Source: CBFIDA01 sp965661085
GTDB taxonomy: Bacteria > Pseudomonadota > Gammaproteobacteria > Comchoanobacterales > Comchoanobacteraceae
Length of the DNA: 5,751 nt
Reading direction: 5' to 3'
Assembly: GCA_965661085.1 (NCBI GenBank)
Contig: CBFIDA010000022.1
Location: forward strand, 1-5,751
Part shown: one piece after another, positions 5,685-5,751 of the stretch
How positions within the stretch are numbered: position 1 is the first letter of the stretch
Layout: every line of letters begins with the position of its first letter
Made by a program: the position numbers and the translations under genes
The notes under the pieces: generated by a model
What the model was told of the DNA's origin: nothing
Databases searched by the model: none
What the model saw: only the letters and a program-made list of their open reading frames with translations

Positions 5685-5751
5685 ATGAGCTTTCAGATCT
5701 TCATATGGGCTTAAGCCTGGTGATTTAAACTGGCAGTAAGTAAAACAAAAC

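Larger units (their letters stand above)
5548..5751 (+). repeat. Tandem 109-bp repeat, two copies, second cut by the window end
   Basis: Copy one is 5548-5656 and copy two is 5657-5751 (95 of 109 bases present). Over the 95 shared bases I count two differences: G5620 versus A5729, and G5625 versus C5734. Each unit begins with the same terminator hairpin and T8 run. It then carries AGATCT, CATATG and the 10-base palindrome GGCTTAAGCC (5599-5608 and 5708-5717) close together, and then an A-rich stretch. The bases just before the two copies (GATAG and CCCTT) do not match, which places the left boundary at 5548 and 5657. There is no terminal inverted repeat or coding content to suggest an insertion sequence. 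More copies may lie beyond 5751. No gene is seen in 5521-5751. Confidence 0.9.

Noticed and set aside
5548..5751. CRISPR array or insertion sequence for the 3' repeat
   Set aside because: The copies abut with no unique spacers, the 109-bp unit is far longer than a CRISPR repeat, and there is no transposase or terminal inverted repeat.

Overview
The window looks like ordinary bacterial chromosome, most likely from a beta- or gammaproteobacterium. The evidence is a short Fis protein, the proteobacterial gene order gmk-rpoZ-spoT, an omega subunit beginning MARVT, a bifunctional SpoT of E. coli length, and a Pseudomonas/Acinetobacter-type rubredoxin reductase. The 83-residue Fis and the short omega (79 residues) lean towards Betaproteobacteria. 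That lean is inference from remembered family lengths, not from a search. No phage, transposon, CRISPR array, tRNA or rRNA signal was seen.

Layout. Bases 1-821 hold the 3' part, or all, of an unrecognised multi-spanning membrane protein on the + strand. Convergent to it, on the - strand, is fis (848-1099). The gap between fis and gmk (1100-1265) carries two candidate sigma70-type promoters pointing away from each other, whose -10 boxes overlap around 1126-1135. It also carries a direct heptamer repeat and two small hairpins in the presumed gmk leader. On the + strand follow gmk (1266-1874), rpoZ (1912-2151, with its own candidate promoter inside the end of gmk), spoT (2172-4292) and a rubredoxin-NAD(+) reductase gene (4369-5520). 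The reductase gene ends at a strong intrinsic terminator. That terminator is the start of a 109-bp unit that is repeated in tandem, with only 2 differences in 95 aligned bases, and the second copy runs off the window end.

How the genes fit together. Gmk makes GDP from GMP and so feeds the GTP pool. SpoT makes and degrades (p)ppGpp from and to GTP/GDP. Omega forms part of ppGpp site 1 on RNA polymerase. Fis is a nucleoid protein whose gene is a classic stringent-response target in enteric bacteria. The fis-gmk-rpoZ-spoT stretch is therefore a compact growth-control neighbourhood. The rubredoxin reductase has no evident link to it, and its partner rubredoxin is not in the window.

Nothing here amounts to a clearly new biological system. 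The best second looks are the tandem terminator-bearing repeat, the overlapping fis/gmk promoters, fis lying away from dusB, and the reductase gene following spoT without a visible terminator between them.
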